64,000 nt of DNA from Bradyrhizobium guangdongense (GTDB taxonomy: Bacteria; Pseudomonadota; Alphaproteobacteria; Rhizobiales; Xanthobacteraceae): the NCBI RefSeq assembly GCF_004114975.1, contig NZ_CP030051.1, positions 7,095,501-7,159,500 of the forward strand. The letters run 5' to 3'. This document shows positions 1 through 7,816 of the stretch, piece by piece; within the stretch, counting starts at the first letter, position 1, and each line of letters begins with the position of its first letter. The notes beneath the pieces are model-generated. The model saw only the letters and a program-made list of their open reading frames with translations, was not told the origin of the DNA and searched no databases. The position numbers and the translations under genes are program-made.

Positions 1-8
1 TCTTTCTG

Positions 9-35
9 GGGCCGGGTCGACGATCCGGCCCTTTT
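9..35 (+). terminator. Rho-independent terminator
   Basis: A GC-rich stem (GGGCCGG pairing with CCGGCCC, 9-nt loop) is followed directly by a T run. It probably ends a rightward gene lying before the window. Confidence 0.7.
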
Positions 36-210
36 CATTTGCAGCCGGCGGGCGTGAAAGCGAACCCATTTCGCCAGATCATCGTACCTTAGTTAGACTT
101 ATGAACTACTGTTCACCAAATGTAAGCAGTGCTGTCTTGTCACTGCACGCAAAGCGGGCGAGCTTGGTCCAATTGATTGAAGAATTTTGGGGCTCTCATC
201 GGAGTTGAAC

Positions 211-510
211 TTGACGATCGCCATCGTCCTGATCGTTGCAAGCGCGTTGGTGGGCGTAGCGACAGGTTACGTGTTCAGGACCTGGGCGCTGGTCGTGATC
301 TCGCCGCCAATTGCGGTCCTCTCGGCGATCATTCTGCGCGTCTACGAGTTCGGAATGATGGCGGGCGTGATCATCATTGCCGTCTGTCTTGCCGCCACTC
401 AGCTCGCCTATCTTGCGGCATCATATCTGCTGTACGGGCGCGAGGCCTCATCCCATGACGAAGTCGACGGCGAGCCAGGCGAGATAAGCGACCAGAAAAT
501 CCGCCGTTAG
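211..510 (+). CDS. Small three-TM membrane protein, unknown function
   Basis: About 99 aa with three hydrophobic stretches (roughly residues 2-21, 26-46 and 50-78) and a polar, acidic C-terminal tail, so probably an inner-membrane protein. The start chosen is TTG at 211 because GGAG at 201-204 lies 6 nt upstream; an in-frame TTG at 187 would add eight residues. The 3' end overlaps the convergent small ORF ending at 448. I recognise no family. Confidence 0.5.
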   Translation: MTIAIVLIVASALVGVATGYVFRTWALVVISPPIAVLSAIILRVYEFGMMAGVIIIAVCLAATQLAYLAASYLLYGREASSHDEVDGEPGEISDQKIRR

Positions 511-675
511 CACAAGTAGCGCCAGCGCGGTCCAAAGCACCGGCCCCTTGCGGCGCAGCCGTGCGGGCTTCTGTTGCGGCGAGAGTCGGCGAGAGCCCGG
601 CGCAACAGCATATTTCTCGGTGAGATCGCGCGCGAACGCGATCTTCCGCAGCACCAAAGAATTCACCAAGGACAC
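448..675 (-). CDS. Small basic single-TM protein, hypothetical
   Basis: A possible 75-aa protein: a basic N-terminal half rich in Arg and Lys, then one clear membrane helix near residues 47-70. The start would be GTG at 675, with AAGAAG too close to be a good ribosome site, so the start is uncertain. It overlaps the end of the convergent membrane-protein gene. It could be a chance ORF; the hydrophobic helix is the only positive evidence. Confidence 0.35.
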   Translation of the reverse strand: MSLVNSLVLRKIAFARDLTEKYAVAPGSRRLSPQQKPARLRRKGPVLWTALALLVLTADFLVAYLAWLAVDFVMG

Positions 676-915
676 CTTCTTGTTTCGTCTTCAACCTGCC
701 GGTGGATCGGCAGGTGTCCCAACCTGATTTGTGCCCTGACCCGCAGCAAGAGTGGTGCCAAGCCCGAGCAAAAGAACGGCGGCGGTTTGACGCGTCTATG
801 ACAATTGCAGGACGAGCAACAGCGGGACTCTGTCCCGGTTCCTACGCAAATTATCGGACCGGTTCCATCAACGTACATAGATCTGACGCACCCGTGATGA
901 CGTTATCCAAAAGAT

Positions 916-942
916 AAAGGCCGGGTCGATGACCCGGCCTTT
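916..942 (-). terminator. Bidirectional stem-loop terminator after the FadB-like gene
   Basis: A near-perfect inverted repeat AAAGGCCGGGTC/GACCCGGCCTTT starts 27 bp past the stop of the FadB-like gene. Read leftward it ends in a T-rich run. I see no gene in the 676-968 gap apart from this structure. Confidence 0.8.
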
Positions 943-968
943 GCTGTTCTCGCATGAACCTCACGTGA

Positions 969-3179
969 TCAGGCAGCAGCTTTCTTCGGCGCGAAACGGC
1001 CGTAGAAGGTTTCGCCTTTGGCGGCCATCTCTTCCAGCAGCTTCGGCGGCGTGAAGCGCGAGCCGTACTTGGCCTCGAGTTTGTGGCAGAGCTCGACGAA
1101 CTTCTTGGCTCCCATGAAGTCGATGTAGGACAGCGTGCCGCCGGTGAACGGGGCGAAGCCGAAACCGAGGATCGAGCCGACGTCGGCCTCGCGGGGATCG
1201 GTAATGACGTGATCCTCGACAGTGCGCGCGGCTTCCACCGCCTGCACCACCAGGAAGCGCTGCTTCAACTCCTCGACATCGAGCGTATCAGGGTCGAGCT
1301 GCTTCGGCTGCAGCGCGGAGAGCCCCGGCCACAGGCTCTTCTGGCCTTTGCCTTCGGGATAGTCATAGAAGCCCTTCTTGTTTTTCCGGCCGAGGCGTCC
1401 CTGGTTCTCGACCATCTCCACCATTAGCTTCTTCTGGTCGGGATTGATGGCGTTGGGGCCGAGATCGGCTTCCGTCGCCTTCATGATCTTCAGACCGAGA
1501 TCGAGCGCGACTTCGTCCGAGAGCGAAAGCGGGCCGACCGGCATGCCGGCCATCTTGGCGCAGTTCTCGATCATCGCTGGCGGCACGCCTTCGAGGAACA
1601 TCTCGTTGCCTTCGGCGACGTAGCGGCCGACGCAGCGATTGGCGAAGAAGCCTCTGGAGTCGTTGACCACGATCGGGGTCTTGCCGATCTGACGGACGTA
1701 ATCGAGCGCGGTCGCCAGCGCGACATCGCCGGTGTTCTTGCCGAGGATGATCTCGACCAGCATCATCTTCTCGACCGGCGAGAAGAAATGGATGCCGACG
1801 AACTTTCCCTGGTCCTTGAAGCTCTCGGCCAGCGAGGTGATCGGCAGCGTCGAGGTGTTCGAGGCGAAGATCACGTCCGGCTTCAGATATTCCTGCGCCT
1901 TCGCGAAAGTCTCCGCCTTGACCTTGCGGTCCTCGAACACGGCCTCGATGACGAGGTCGACATCCCTGAGCGCGGCATAGTCCGCGGTCGGCGTGATCCG
2001 CGCGAGCAGCTTCTCGGCATCGTCAGGCTTGGCCCGACCCTTCTTGATCTGCTCCTCGATCACCTTCTGCGCGTGGGCCTTGCCCTTGTCGGCGCTCGCC
2101 TGATCGCGGTCGATCAGCACGACGTCGAGACCGGCGCGGGCCGAGACGTAGCCGACGCTCGCGCCCATGAAGCCGGCACCGATCACGGCGATCTTCTTCA
2201 CCTTGGTCGCAGGCACATCCTTCGGACGACGCGCGCCCTTGTTGAGCTCCTGCATCGACAGGAACAGGCTGCGGATCATCGCGGCCGCTTCCTTCGAGCG
2301 CAGCACCGAGGTGAAGTAGCGCGACTCGACGCGCAACGCCGCGTCGATCGGCAACTGCAGGCCTTCATAGACGCAGCTCATGATGGCGCGTGCGGCCGGA
2401 TAATTGTCGTAGGTTTCGCGGCGATAGATGGCATTGCCGGCCGGGAACATCATCATGCCGGCCTTGGAGAACACCGGTCCGCCGGGGAGCTTGAAGCCCT
2501 TCTCGTCCCAGGGCGCGACGGCCTTGCCGCCGCCCTTGATCCAGTCTTTCGCGACCTTGATGAGGTCAGCAGCGGGAACGATGGCGTGAATCAGGTTAAG
2601 CTGCTTCGCCTTGTCGATCGTAACAGGATCGCCCTTGAGAAGGATCGTCATGGCGTCCTGCGGCGGCACCAGGCGCGGCACGCGCTGCGTGCCGCCGGCG
2701 CCGGGGAACAAGCCGACCTTAACCTCGGGCAGACCGAGACGCGTCTTGGGATTTTCCGCCGCGACGCGATAGTGGCAGCACAGCGTGATCTCGAAACCGC
2801 CGCCGAGGGCAAGGCCGTTGATCGCGGCCGCCCACGGCTTGCCCGACGTTTCGATCGAGCGCAGGACCTGCGAGAAGCGGCGGCTCTGCTCGAACAGCAT
2901 CTGGTTCGCCGCGGTCTCGCCCTGCTCCTTGAAGACCTTCGCATAGGCCTGGTTCATGCCTTCGAGCATGGACAGATCTGCGCCGGCGCAGAACGCTTCC
3001 TTGGCGGAGGTGATGACGACGCCCTTCACCGCCGCATCCGCCGTGGTCGCCTTGACGATCGCGTCGAGCTCGTTGGTCGAGGTCTCGTCGAGCACGTTCA
3101 TCGAACGGCCCGGAATGTCCCAGGTGACGAGTGCGATGCCGTCTGCGTCGGTCTCAACCTTGAAGTTCTTGTACGACAT
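969..3179 (-). CDS. fadJ: Bifunctional enoyl-CoA hydratase / 3-hydroxyacyl-CoA dehydrogenase (FadB/FadJ family)
   Basis: A 736-aa multifunctional beta-oxidation enzyme. The N-terminal crotonase domain (about 1-200) has the oxyanion-hole segment GLALGGGFEIT near 122 and the family segment LGLPEVKVGLFPGAGG. The NAD-binding domain has GAGFMGA near residue 335, and the dehydrogenase catalytic-His segment HFFSPVEKM follows. The length fits FadB/FadJ (about 715-740 aa). The ATG is preceded by AGGGAGCAACC. It is the last gene of a leftward operon after a thiolase (19-nt gap) and an acyl-CoA dehydrogenase, so the three encode consecutive steps of fatty acyl-CoA degradation. FadB versus FadJ cannot be decided from sequence alone. 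Confidence 0.95.
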   Translation of the reverse strand: MSYKNFKVETDADGIALVTWDIPGRSMNVLDETSTNELDAIVKATTADAAVKGVVITSAKEAFCAGADLSMLEGMNQAYAKVFKEQGETAANQMLFEQSRRFSQVLRSIETSGKPWAAAINGLALGGGFEITLCCHYRVAAENPKTRLGLPEVKVGLFPGAGGTQRVPRLVPPQDAMTILLKGDPVTIDKAKQLNLIHAIVPAADLIKVAKDWIKGGGKAVAPWDEKGFKLPGGPVFSKAGMMMFPAGNAIYRRETYDNYPAARAIMSCVYEGLQLPIDAALRVESRYFTSVLRSKEAAAMIRSLFLSMQELNKGARRPKDVPATKVKKIAVIGAGFMGASVGYVSARAGLDVVLIDRDQASADKGKAHAQKVIEEQIKKGRAKPDDAEKLLARITPTADYAALRDVDLVIEAVFEDRKVKAETFAKAQEYLKPDVIFASNTSTLPITSLAESFKDQGKFVGIHFFSPVEKMMLVEIILGKNTGDVALATALDYVRQIGKTPIVVNDSRGFFANRCVGRYVAEGNEMFLEGVPPAMIENCAKMAGMPVGPLSLSDEVALDLGLKIMKATEADLGPNAINPDQKKLMVEMVENQGRLGRKNKKGFYDYPEGKGQKSLWPGLSALQPKQLDPDTLDVEELKQRFLVVQAVEAARTVEDHVITDPREADVGSILGFGFAPFTGGTLSYIDFMGAKKFVELCHKLEAKYGSRFTPPKLLEEMAAKGETFYGRFAPKKAAA

Positions 3180-3197
3180 GTTGGTTGCTCCCTACCC

Positions 3198-4406
3198 TTA
3201 GACGCGCTCGATGATGGTCGCGGTGCCCATGCCGCCGCCGATGCACAGCGTGACGAGGGCGGTGGACTTATTGATGCGCTCGAGCTCGTCGAGCACGGTA
3301 CCCAAAATCATCGCGCCCGTGGCGCCGAGCGGATGACCGAGCGCGATGGCGCCGCCATTGACGTTGATCTTGGCGTTGTCGATGTCGAACGCTTGGATGT
3401 AGCGCAGCACGACGGAAGCAAAGGCCTCGTTGAGCTCGAACAGGTCGATGTCCGACTTCTTCATGCCGGAGCGCGCGAACAGCTTTTCGGTGACGTCGAC
3501 CGGACCGGTCAGCATCATCGCCGGCTCGGAGCCGATGTTTGCGAACGCGCGGATCTTTGCCCGCGGCGTCAAGCCGTACTTGCTGCCCGCCTCCTTGCTG
3601 CCGAGCAGCACGGCGCCGGCGCCATCGACGATGCCCGACGAATTGCCGGCGTGGTGCACGTAATTGACGCGCTCGATTTCGGGATGCGACTGGATCGCGA
3701 CGCCATCGAAGCCGCCCATCTGCGCCATCATCGTGAACGACGGCTGCAGCTGCGCCAGCGACTGCATCGTCGTCGACGGACGCATATGCTCGTCCTTGGC
3801 GAGGATGGTGAGGCCATTGATGTCCTTCACCGGCACCACCGATTTGTTGAAACGTCCCTCGTCCCAGGCCTTGGCCGCACGCTGCTGGCTCTGCACAGCA
3901 TAGGCGTCGACGTCGTCGCGCGAGAAGCCGTATTTCGTCGCGATCAGATCGGCCGACACGCCCTGCGGCATGAAGTAAGCGGGGACCGCCATCGACGGAT
4001 CCATCGGCCAGGCGCCGCCGGAAGCGCCGATGCCGACGCGGCTCATGGATTCGGCGCCTCCGCCGATCACCAGCTCATGCTGGCCGCTCATCACCTGCGC
4101 GGCAGCGAAGTTCACGGCATCGAGGCCCGAGGCGCAGAAGCGGCTGATCTGCACGCCAGGCACGGCTTCGCCGAGGCCGGCCTTCAGGGCCGCGAAGCGC
4201 GCGATATCGGAGCCGGCTTCGCCGACCGGATCGACCACGCCGAGGATGACATCGTCGACGGAATCTTCGGGCAGATTGTTGCGGTCCTTCAGCGCGTTCA
4301 GCGGCACGCTCGCGAGCGCGAGCGCGGTGACTTCGTGCAGCGCGCCGTCCGCCTTGCCGCGGCCGCGCGGGGTGCGGACGTGATCGTAGATGAATGCCTC
4401 AGGCAT
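3198..4406 (-). CDS. fadA: Acetyl-CoA C-acyltransferase (thiolase)
   Basis: A 402-aa thiolase that cleaves 3-ketoacyl-CoA to acetyl-CoA and a shortened acyl-CoA. Visible active-site segments are the nucleophilic Cys in [12 protein letters not shown], the His in [15 protein letters not shown], and the C-terminal Cys in CIGGGMG. The start is ATG at 4406 with GGAGG 5 nt upstream; the open frame continues upstream without any better start. It lies between the acyl-CoA dehydrogenase (stop at 4450) and the FadB-like gene, so it is the beta-oxidation thiolase of this operon. Confidence 0.95.
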   Translation of the reverse strand: MPEAFIYDHVRTPRGRGKADGALHEVTALALASVPLNALKDRNNLPEDSVDDVILGVVDPVGEAGSDIARFAALKAGLGEAVPGVQISRFCASGLDAVNFAAAQVMSGQHELVIGGGAESMSRVGIGASGGAWPMDPSMAVPAYFMPQGVSADLIATKYGFSRDDVDAYAVQSQQRAAKAWDEGRFNKSVVPVKDINGLTILAKDEHMRPSTTMQSLAQLQPSFTMMAQMGGFDGVAIQSHPEIERVNYVHHAGNSSGIVDGAGAVLLGSKEAGSKYGLTPRAKIRAFANIGSEPAMMLTGPVDVTEKLFARSGMKKSDIDLFELNEAFASVVLRYIQAFDIDNAKINVNGGAIALGHPLGATGAMILGTVLDELERINKSTALVTLCIGGGMGTATIIERV

Positions 4407-4449
4407 GACGCCCTCCTGATCTGTTGTTCGAGATTTGATGGCGCGGAAA

Positions 4450-6240
4450 TCAGAACGCTTCCGCGGGCAGTTCCATGATGGTGGCGCAGCCGGACTGGAT
4501 GCGCGCCAGATTGGCGGCGGTCTCCGGCAGCATCCGCTCCATGAAGAAACGGCCGGTGACGAGCTTGGTCGAGAGATAGGGCGTCGCGCCGCTGGCGGCA
4601 ATCTTCGCCTGCGTCACCTTGGCCATCTTCGCCCACATGTAGCCGAGCGCGACGAAGCCGAAGAGATGCAGGTAATCGGTTGCGGCCGCTCCCGCGTTAT
4701 CGGGCTTGGCCATCGCGTTCTGCATCAGCCAGGTCGTGGCCTGCTGGAGGTGACCCAGCGAAGTCGAGAGCGGAGTGATGAAGGGCTTCAGTGCATCGTC
4801 GCCGCCGTTCTCCTTGGCGAAGGCCATGACCTCGCCGAAGAAGGCCATGATGGCGCGGCCTCCGTCGCGCGGCAGCTTGCGGCCGACGAGGTCGAGCGCC
4901 TGGATGCCGTTGGCGCCTTCATAGATCATGGCGATGCGCGCATCGCGCACGAACTGCTCCATGCCCTGCTCGGCGATGTAGCCGTGGCCGCCATACATCT
5001 GCTGCGCCTGCACGGCGTTGGCGAAACCGTAGTCGGTGAGGAAGCCCTTCAGCACGGGCGTCATCAGGCCCATGTGATCGTCGGCGGCCTGGCGATCCTT
5101 GGGATCCTCAGATCGGTGGGCGACGTCGCTCTTCAACGCGGTCCACATCACGAAGGCGCGCGCGGCCTCGTTGAAGGCGCGGATCGAGAGCAGCGTGCGG
5201 CGGACGTCGGGATGCACGATGATCGGATCGGCCGGCTTGTCCGGCGCTTTCGCACCTGACAGCGCGCGGCCCTGGATGCGTTCGCGGGCATAGGCGACCG
5301 CGTTCTGATAGGCGACCTCGGACTGCGCGAGGCCCTGCACGGCGACGCCGAGGCGGGCCTCGTTCATCATCACGAACATGCCCTGCATGCCCTTGTTCTC
5401 TTCGCCGATCAGCCAGCCGGTGGCGTTGTCGTAGTTCATCACGCAGGTCGAATTACCGTGGATGCCCATCTTGTGCTCGATCGAGCCGCAGACGACGCCG
5501 TTGCGCTGCCCCACCGAACCGTCGGCATTCACCAGGAATTTCGGCACCACGAACAGCGACACGCCCTTGATGCCGGCGGGCGCGCCCTCGATGCGAGCGA
5601 GCACGAGATGGATGATGTTGTCGGCGAGATCGTGCTCACCGGCCGAGATGAAGATCTTGGTGCCCGTGATCTTGAAGCTGCCGTCGGCCTGGCGCACCGC
5701 CTTGGTGCGGAGCATGCCGAGATCGGTGCCGCAATGCGGCTCGGTCAGGTTCATGGTGCCGGTCCATTCGCCGGCGACCATCTTCGGCACGTAGGTCTGC
5801 TTCTGCTCCGGCGAGCCATGAACAATCAGCGCCGCGGTCGCCCCCATGGTGAGGCCGCCATACATCGAGAACGCCATGTTGGCGGAGATCTGGAATTCGT
5901 TGACCGCCTGAGAGAGTGTCACCGGCAGGCCCTGGCCGCCGAACTCGGTCGGCGCCGACAGCCCGAGCCAGCCGCCTTCGGCGACCTGCTTGAAGGCCTC
6001 CTTGAAACCCTTCGGCGTGGTGACGCTGCCGTCGTCGGCGCGCTTGCAGCCTTCGAGATCGCCGACGCGATTGAGCGGCTGCAGCACCTCTTCGGCGAGC
6101 TTGGCGGCTTCGCCCAGGATGGCCTCCCGCACGTCGCTCGACGCATCCGAGAAGCCGGCGAGATTGTCGTAGCGGTCGATCTGGAAGACGTCGTTGAGCA
6201 GGAAGTTCACGTCTTCGACGGGGGCTTTATAGATCGGCAT
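4450..6240 (-). CDS. Acyl-CoA dehydrogenase (long, FadE-like type)
   Basis: A 596-aa FAD-dependent acyl-CoA dehydrogenase, the first step of beta-oxidation. The N-terminal alpha domain leads to the FAD/substrate loop NLTEPHCGTDLGML, and the C-terminal domain carries YEGANGIQALDL, whose Glu is the usual catalytic base in this subgroup. It is longer than the 380-aa short/medium-chain enzymes because of a C-terminal extension, as in the approximately 600-aa class. It starts the operon core, with thiolase and FadB-like genes downstream. The NTF2-like gene lies 33 nt upstream in the same direction. Confidence 0.93.
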   Translation of the reverse strand: MPIYKAPVEDVNFLLNDVFQIDRYDNLAGFSDASSDVREAILGEAAKLAEEVLQPLNRVGDLEGCKRADDGSVTTPKGFKEAFKQVAEGGWLGLSAPTEFGGQGLPVTLSQAVNEFQISANMAFSMYGGLTMGATAALIVHGSPEQKQTYVPKMVAGEWTGTMNLTEPHCGTDLGMLRTKAVRQADGSFKITGTKIFISAGEHDLADNIIHLVLARIEGAPAGIKGVSLFVVPKFLVNADGSVGQRNGVVCGSIEHKMGIHGNSTCVMNYDNATGWLIGEENKGMQGMFVMMNEARLGVAVQGLAQSEVAYQNAVAYARERIQGRALSGAKAPDKPADPIIVHPDVRRTLLSIRAFNEAARAFVMWTALKSDVAHRSEDPKDRQAADDHMGLMTPVLKGFLTDYGFANAVQAQQMYGGHGYIAEQGMEQFVRDARIAMIYEGANGIQALDLVGRKLPRDGGRAIMAFFGEVMAFAKENGGDDALKPFITPLSTSLGHLQQATTWLMQNAMAKPDNAGAAATDYLHLFGFVALGYMWAKMAKVTQAKIAASGATPYLSTKLVTGRFFMERMLPETAANLARIQSGCATIMELPAEAF

Positions 6241-6273
6241 TGCGGTCTCCCGGCATGGGCTCTGAAGAGGAAA

Positions 6274-6657
6274 CTAGGATTGGGCGGCGAGCTGCTCCGC
6301 CATCAGGCGGTGCAGCATGTTGATGGCCTTGAGCGGACGCACCATCACCTTGAAATGGGTGATGCGCCCGTCGCTATCGAAGGTGATGATGTCGACACCG
6401 TTGACCTCGATGCCGTCGATCATGGTCTTGAATTCAAGCACGGCGCCGTCGGCGCTTTTCCACTCGCCGACATAAGTGAAGCCGGGACCGCCGAGCACCT
6501 TCTCGGCGCTGGCGAGATATTTGAAGGTGATGTCGCGCCCGCGCTGCGGCGAATGCACGACCGGGCTTTCGAACACGGCGTCCGGATGCAGCAGATCCCA
6601 CAGCGCCTTGGTGTCGTGGGACTTCATGTAGGCGTACCAGGAATCGAGGCCGGTCAT
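6274..6657 (-). CDS. NTF2/SnoaL-like protein
   Basis: A 127-aa cone-shaped alpha+beta protein of the SnoaL/NTF2-like type: an N-terminal helix (SWYAYMKSHD), the segment LWDLLHPDAVFESP, and a closing sheet ending in FKVMVRPLKA. Members are small ligand-binding or isomerase proteins, and no specific substrate can be read here. It is the first gene of the leftward beta-oxidation operon and is divergent from the PadR regulator, so it is probably co-regulated with fatty-acid degradation. Confidence 0.8.
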   Translation of the reverse strand: MTGLDSWYAYMKSHDTKALWDLLHPDAVFESPVVHSPQRGRDITFKYLASAEKVLGGPGFTYVGEWKSADGAVLEFKTMIDGIEVNGVDIITFDSDGRITHFKVMVRPLKAINMLHRLMAEQLAAQS

Positions 6658-6780
6658 TCTCGGGTGCCTCCCTCAAGGCCTTAGGCAAAGTTTTTGAAAA
6701 CAACCCCATGCACAGTAGCGAGGGAGTTGATTCGACTGGATTTTCGGTCGGACCTGTCGTCCAACCTCAACCTCACCTCA

Positions 6781-6814
6781 TATGCACATTGACGCATATG
6801 CACGAATGCGCATA
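6781..6814. promoter_or_regulatory. Two overlapping TATGC-N8-GCATA dyads, candidate PadR operator
   Basis: TATGCACATTGACGCATA (6781-6798) and TATGCACGAATGCGCATA (6797-6814) are 18-bp palindromes with the same 5-8-5 layout, sharing two bases. They lie 42 bp before the PadR-family gene in the divergent region upstream of the beta-oxidation operon. PadR proteins commonly bind dyads of this type; the assignment is inferred. Confidence 0.65.
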
Positions 6815-6855
6815 AAGTCAAGCCGGATAGTCGGGACTTCAAGGGAGTTGGTGCC

Positions 6856-7455
6856 ATGGCGCTGGGCGACGCAATCCTCGCATGCCTGACCGAACGTCCG
6901 ATGACGGGCTATGAGCTCGCCAAGACGTTCGATTCCTCGATCGGCTTCTTCTGGAAAGCCGACCACCAGCAGATCTATCGCGAGCTCTCCAAGCTGCGCG
7001 ACCGCGGCTACATCCAGGGCCGTGAGGTCGTCCAGACAGGCAAGCCCAATAAGCTCATCTATACGCTGACTCCCGAGGGCCGAACAGCGCTGCGGCACTG
7101 GGCCGCGCGGCCGAGCACCCCGCCTTCGATCAAGGACGACCTGCTGGTGCGGCTGCATGCGCTCGACAGCGTCGACCTCGAGCCTATCCGCACCGATCTG
7201 ATGGACCGCCTGGAGCACCATCGCGACCGGCACGAAAACTACCAGCGGATCCTGAAGAAGCGATTCCCTGACGGCACGGCGGAGGGCCGGCTCGACCTCG
7301 GTAACCTGCTGCTGCTTCAGCTCGGCGCCCGGCATGAACAGATGGTCGCCGATTTCTGCGAGGAGGCGCTCGAGGCGCTGTCGGCGATGTCAGGCAAGGA
7401 TAAGGGGACCGGCACGGTGGTGCCGATCGAGGATGGCAAGCGGGAGAAGGGCTAG
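6856..7455 (+). CDS. PadR-family transcriptional regulator
   Basis: 199 aa. The N-terminal winged helix-turn-helix of the PadR family is clear: MTGYELAKTF, the DNA-facing segment ADHQQIYRELSKLRDRGYI, and the wing with KLIYTLTPEGR. The C-terminal half is the helical dimerisation domain of the Vir-like PadR subgroup. The ATG at 6856 follows GGGAGTTGGTGCC. It is divergent from the beta-oxidation operon, with two TATGC-N8-GCATA dyads between them, so it probably represses that operon and itself in response to a lipid-derived or aromatic ligand. Confidence 0.9.
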   Translation: MALGDAILACLTERPMTGYELAKTFDSSIGFFWKADHQQIYRELSKLRDRGYIQGREVVQTGKPNKLIYTLTPEGRTALRHWAARPSTPPSIKDDLLVRLHALDSVDLEPIRTDLMDRLEHHRDRHENYQRILKKRFPDGTAEGRLDLGNLLLLQLGARHEQMVADFCEEALEALSAMSGKDKGTGTVVPIEDGKREKG

Positions 7456-7486
7456 GCGGGCGGCGCCGGTTTCGCCCAGCACTCAG

Positions 7487-7592
7487 CTGTCATCGCCCGG
7501 CTTGACCGGGCGATCCAGTACTCCGAGACGACGCGGCTGGAAACGAGCCGCCGCGGCGTACTGGATGCCCCGGTCAAGCCGGGGCATGACAC
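7487..7592. repeat. Bradyrhizobium-type intergenic palindromic repeat
   Basis: An imperfect inverted repeat. The left part contains TCGCCCGGCTTGACCGGGCGA then ATCCAGTACTC; the right part contains GTACTGGAT then CCCCGGTCAAGCCGGGG. A related element sits at 31179-31280. The remainder of the 7456-7816 gap holds no convincing gene. Such elements are numerous in rhizobial genomes and often lie between genes. Confidence 0.75.
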
Positions 7593-7816
7593 CGGTTTAT
7601 TGGCAACCAGACGAGCGCCACGACGAGTCCCCCGTTCCCCGCCGCCCAACTTTAAGACACCGGCGACGCGTTCCTTAACCCGTTATTTACCCTAACAGGA
7701 AAAAGTCGGTCTTCGAGGCAGACGACCCGCGCCAAATCCGATTGTCTTTGCAACCGGCACGCGAGGGGAGACTGGAGGCGTCGGGTGGGGCGCCGGAGTC
7801 GGAACCGGACAGAGTC

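Noticed and set aside
1788..4478. 896-aa open frame on the plus strand across the FadB-like and thiolase genes
   Set aside because: It is the antisense shadow of two certain genes in GC-rich DNA, rich in Arg, His and Asp, with no domain pattern or ribosome site.
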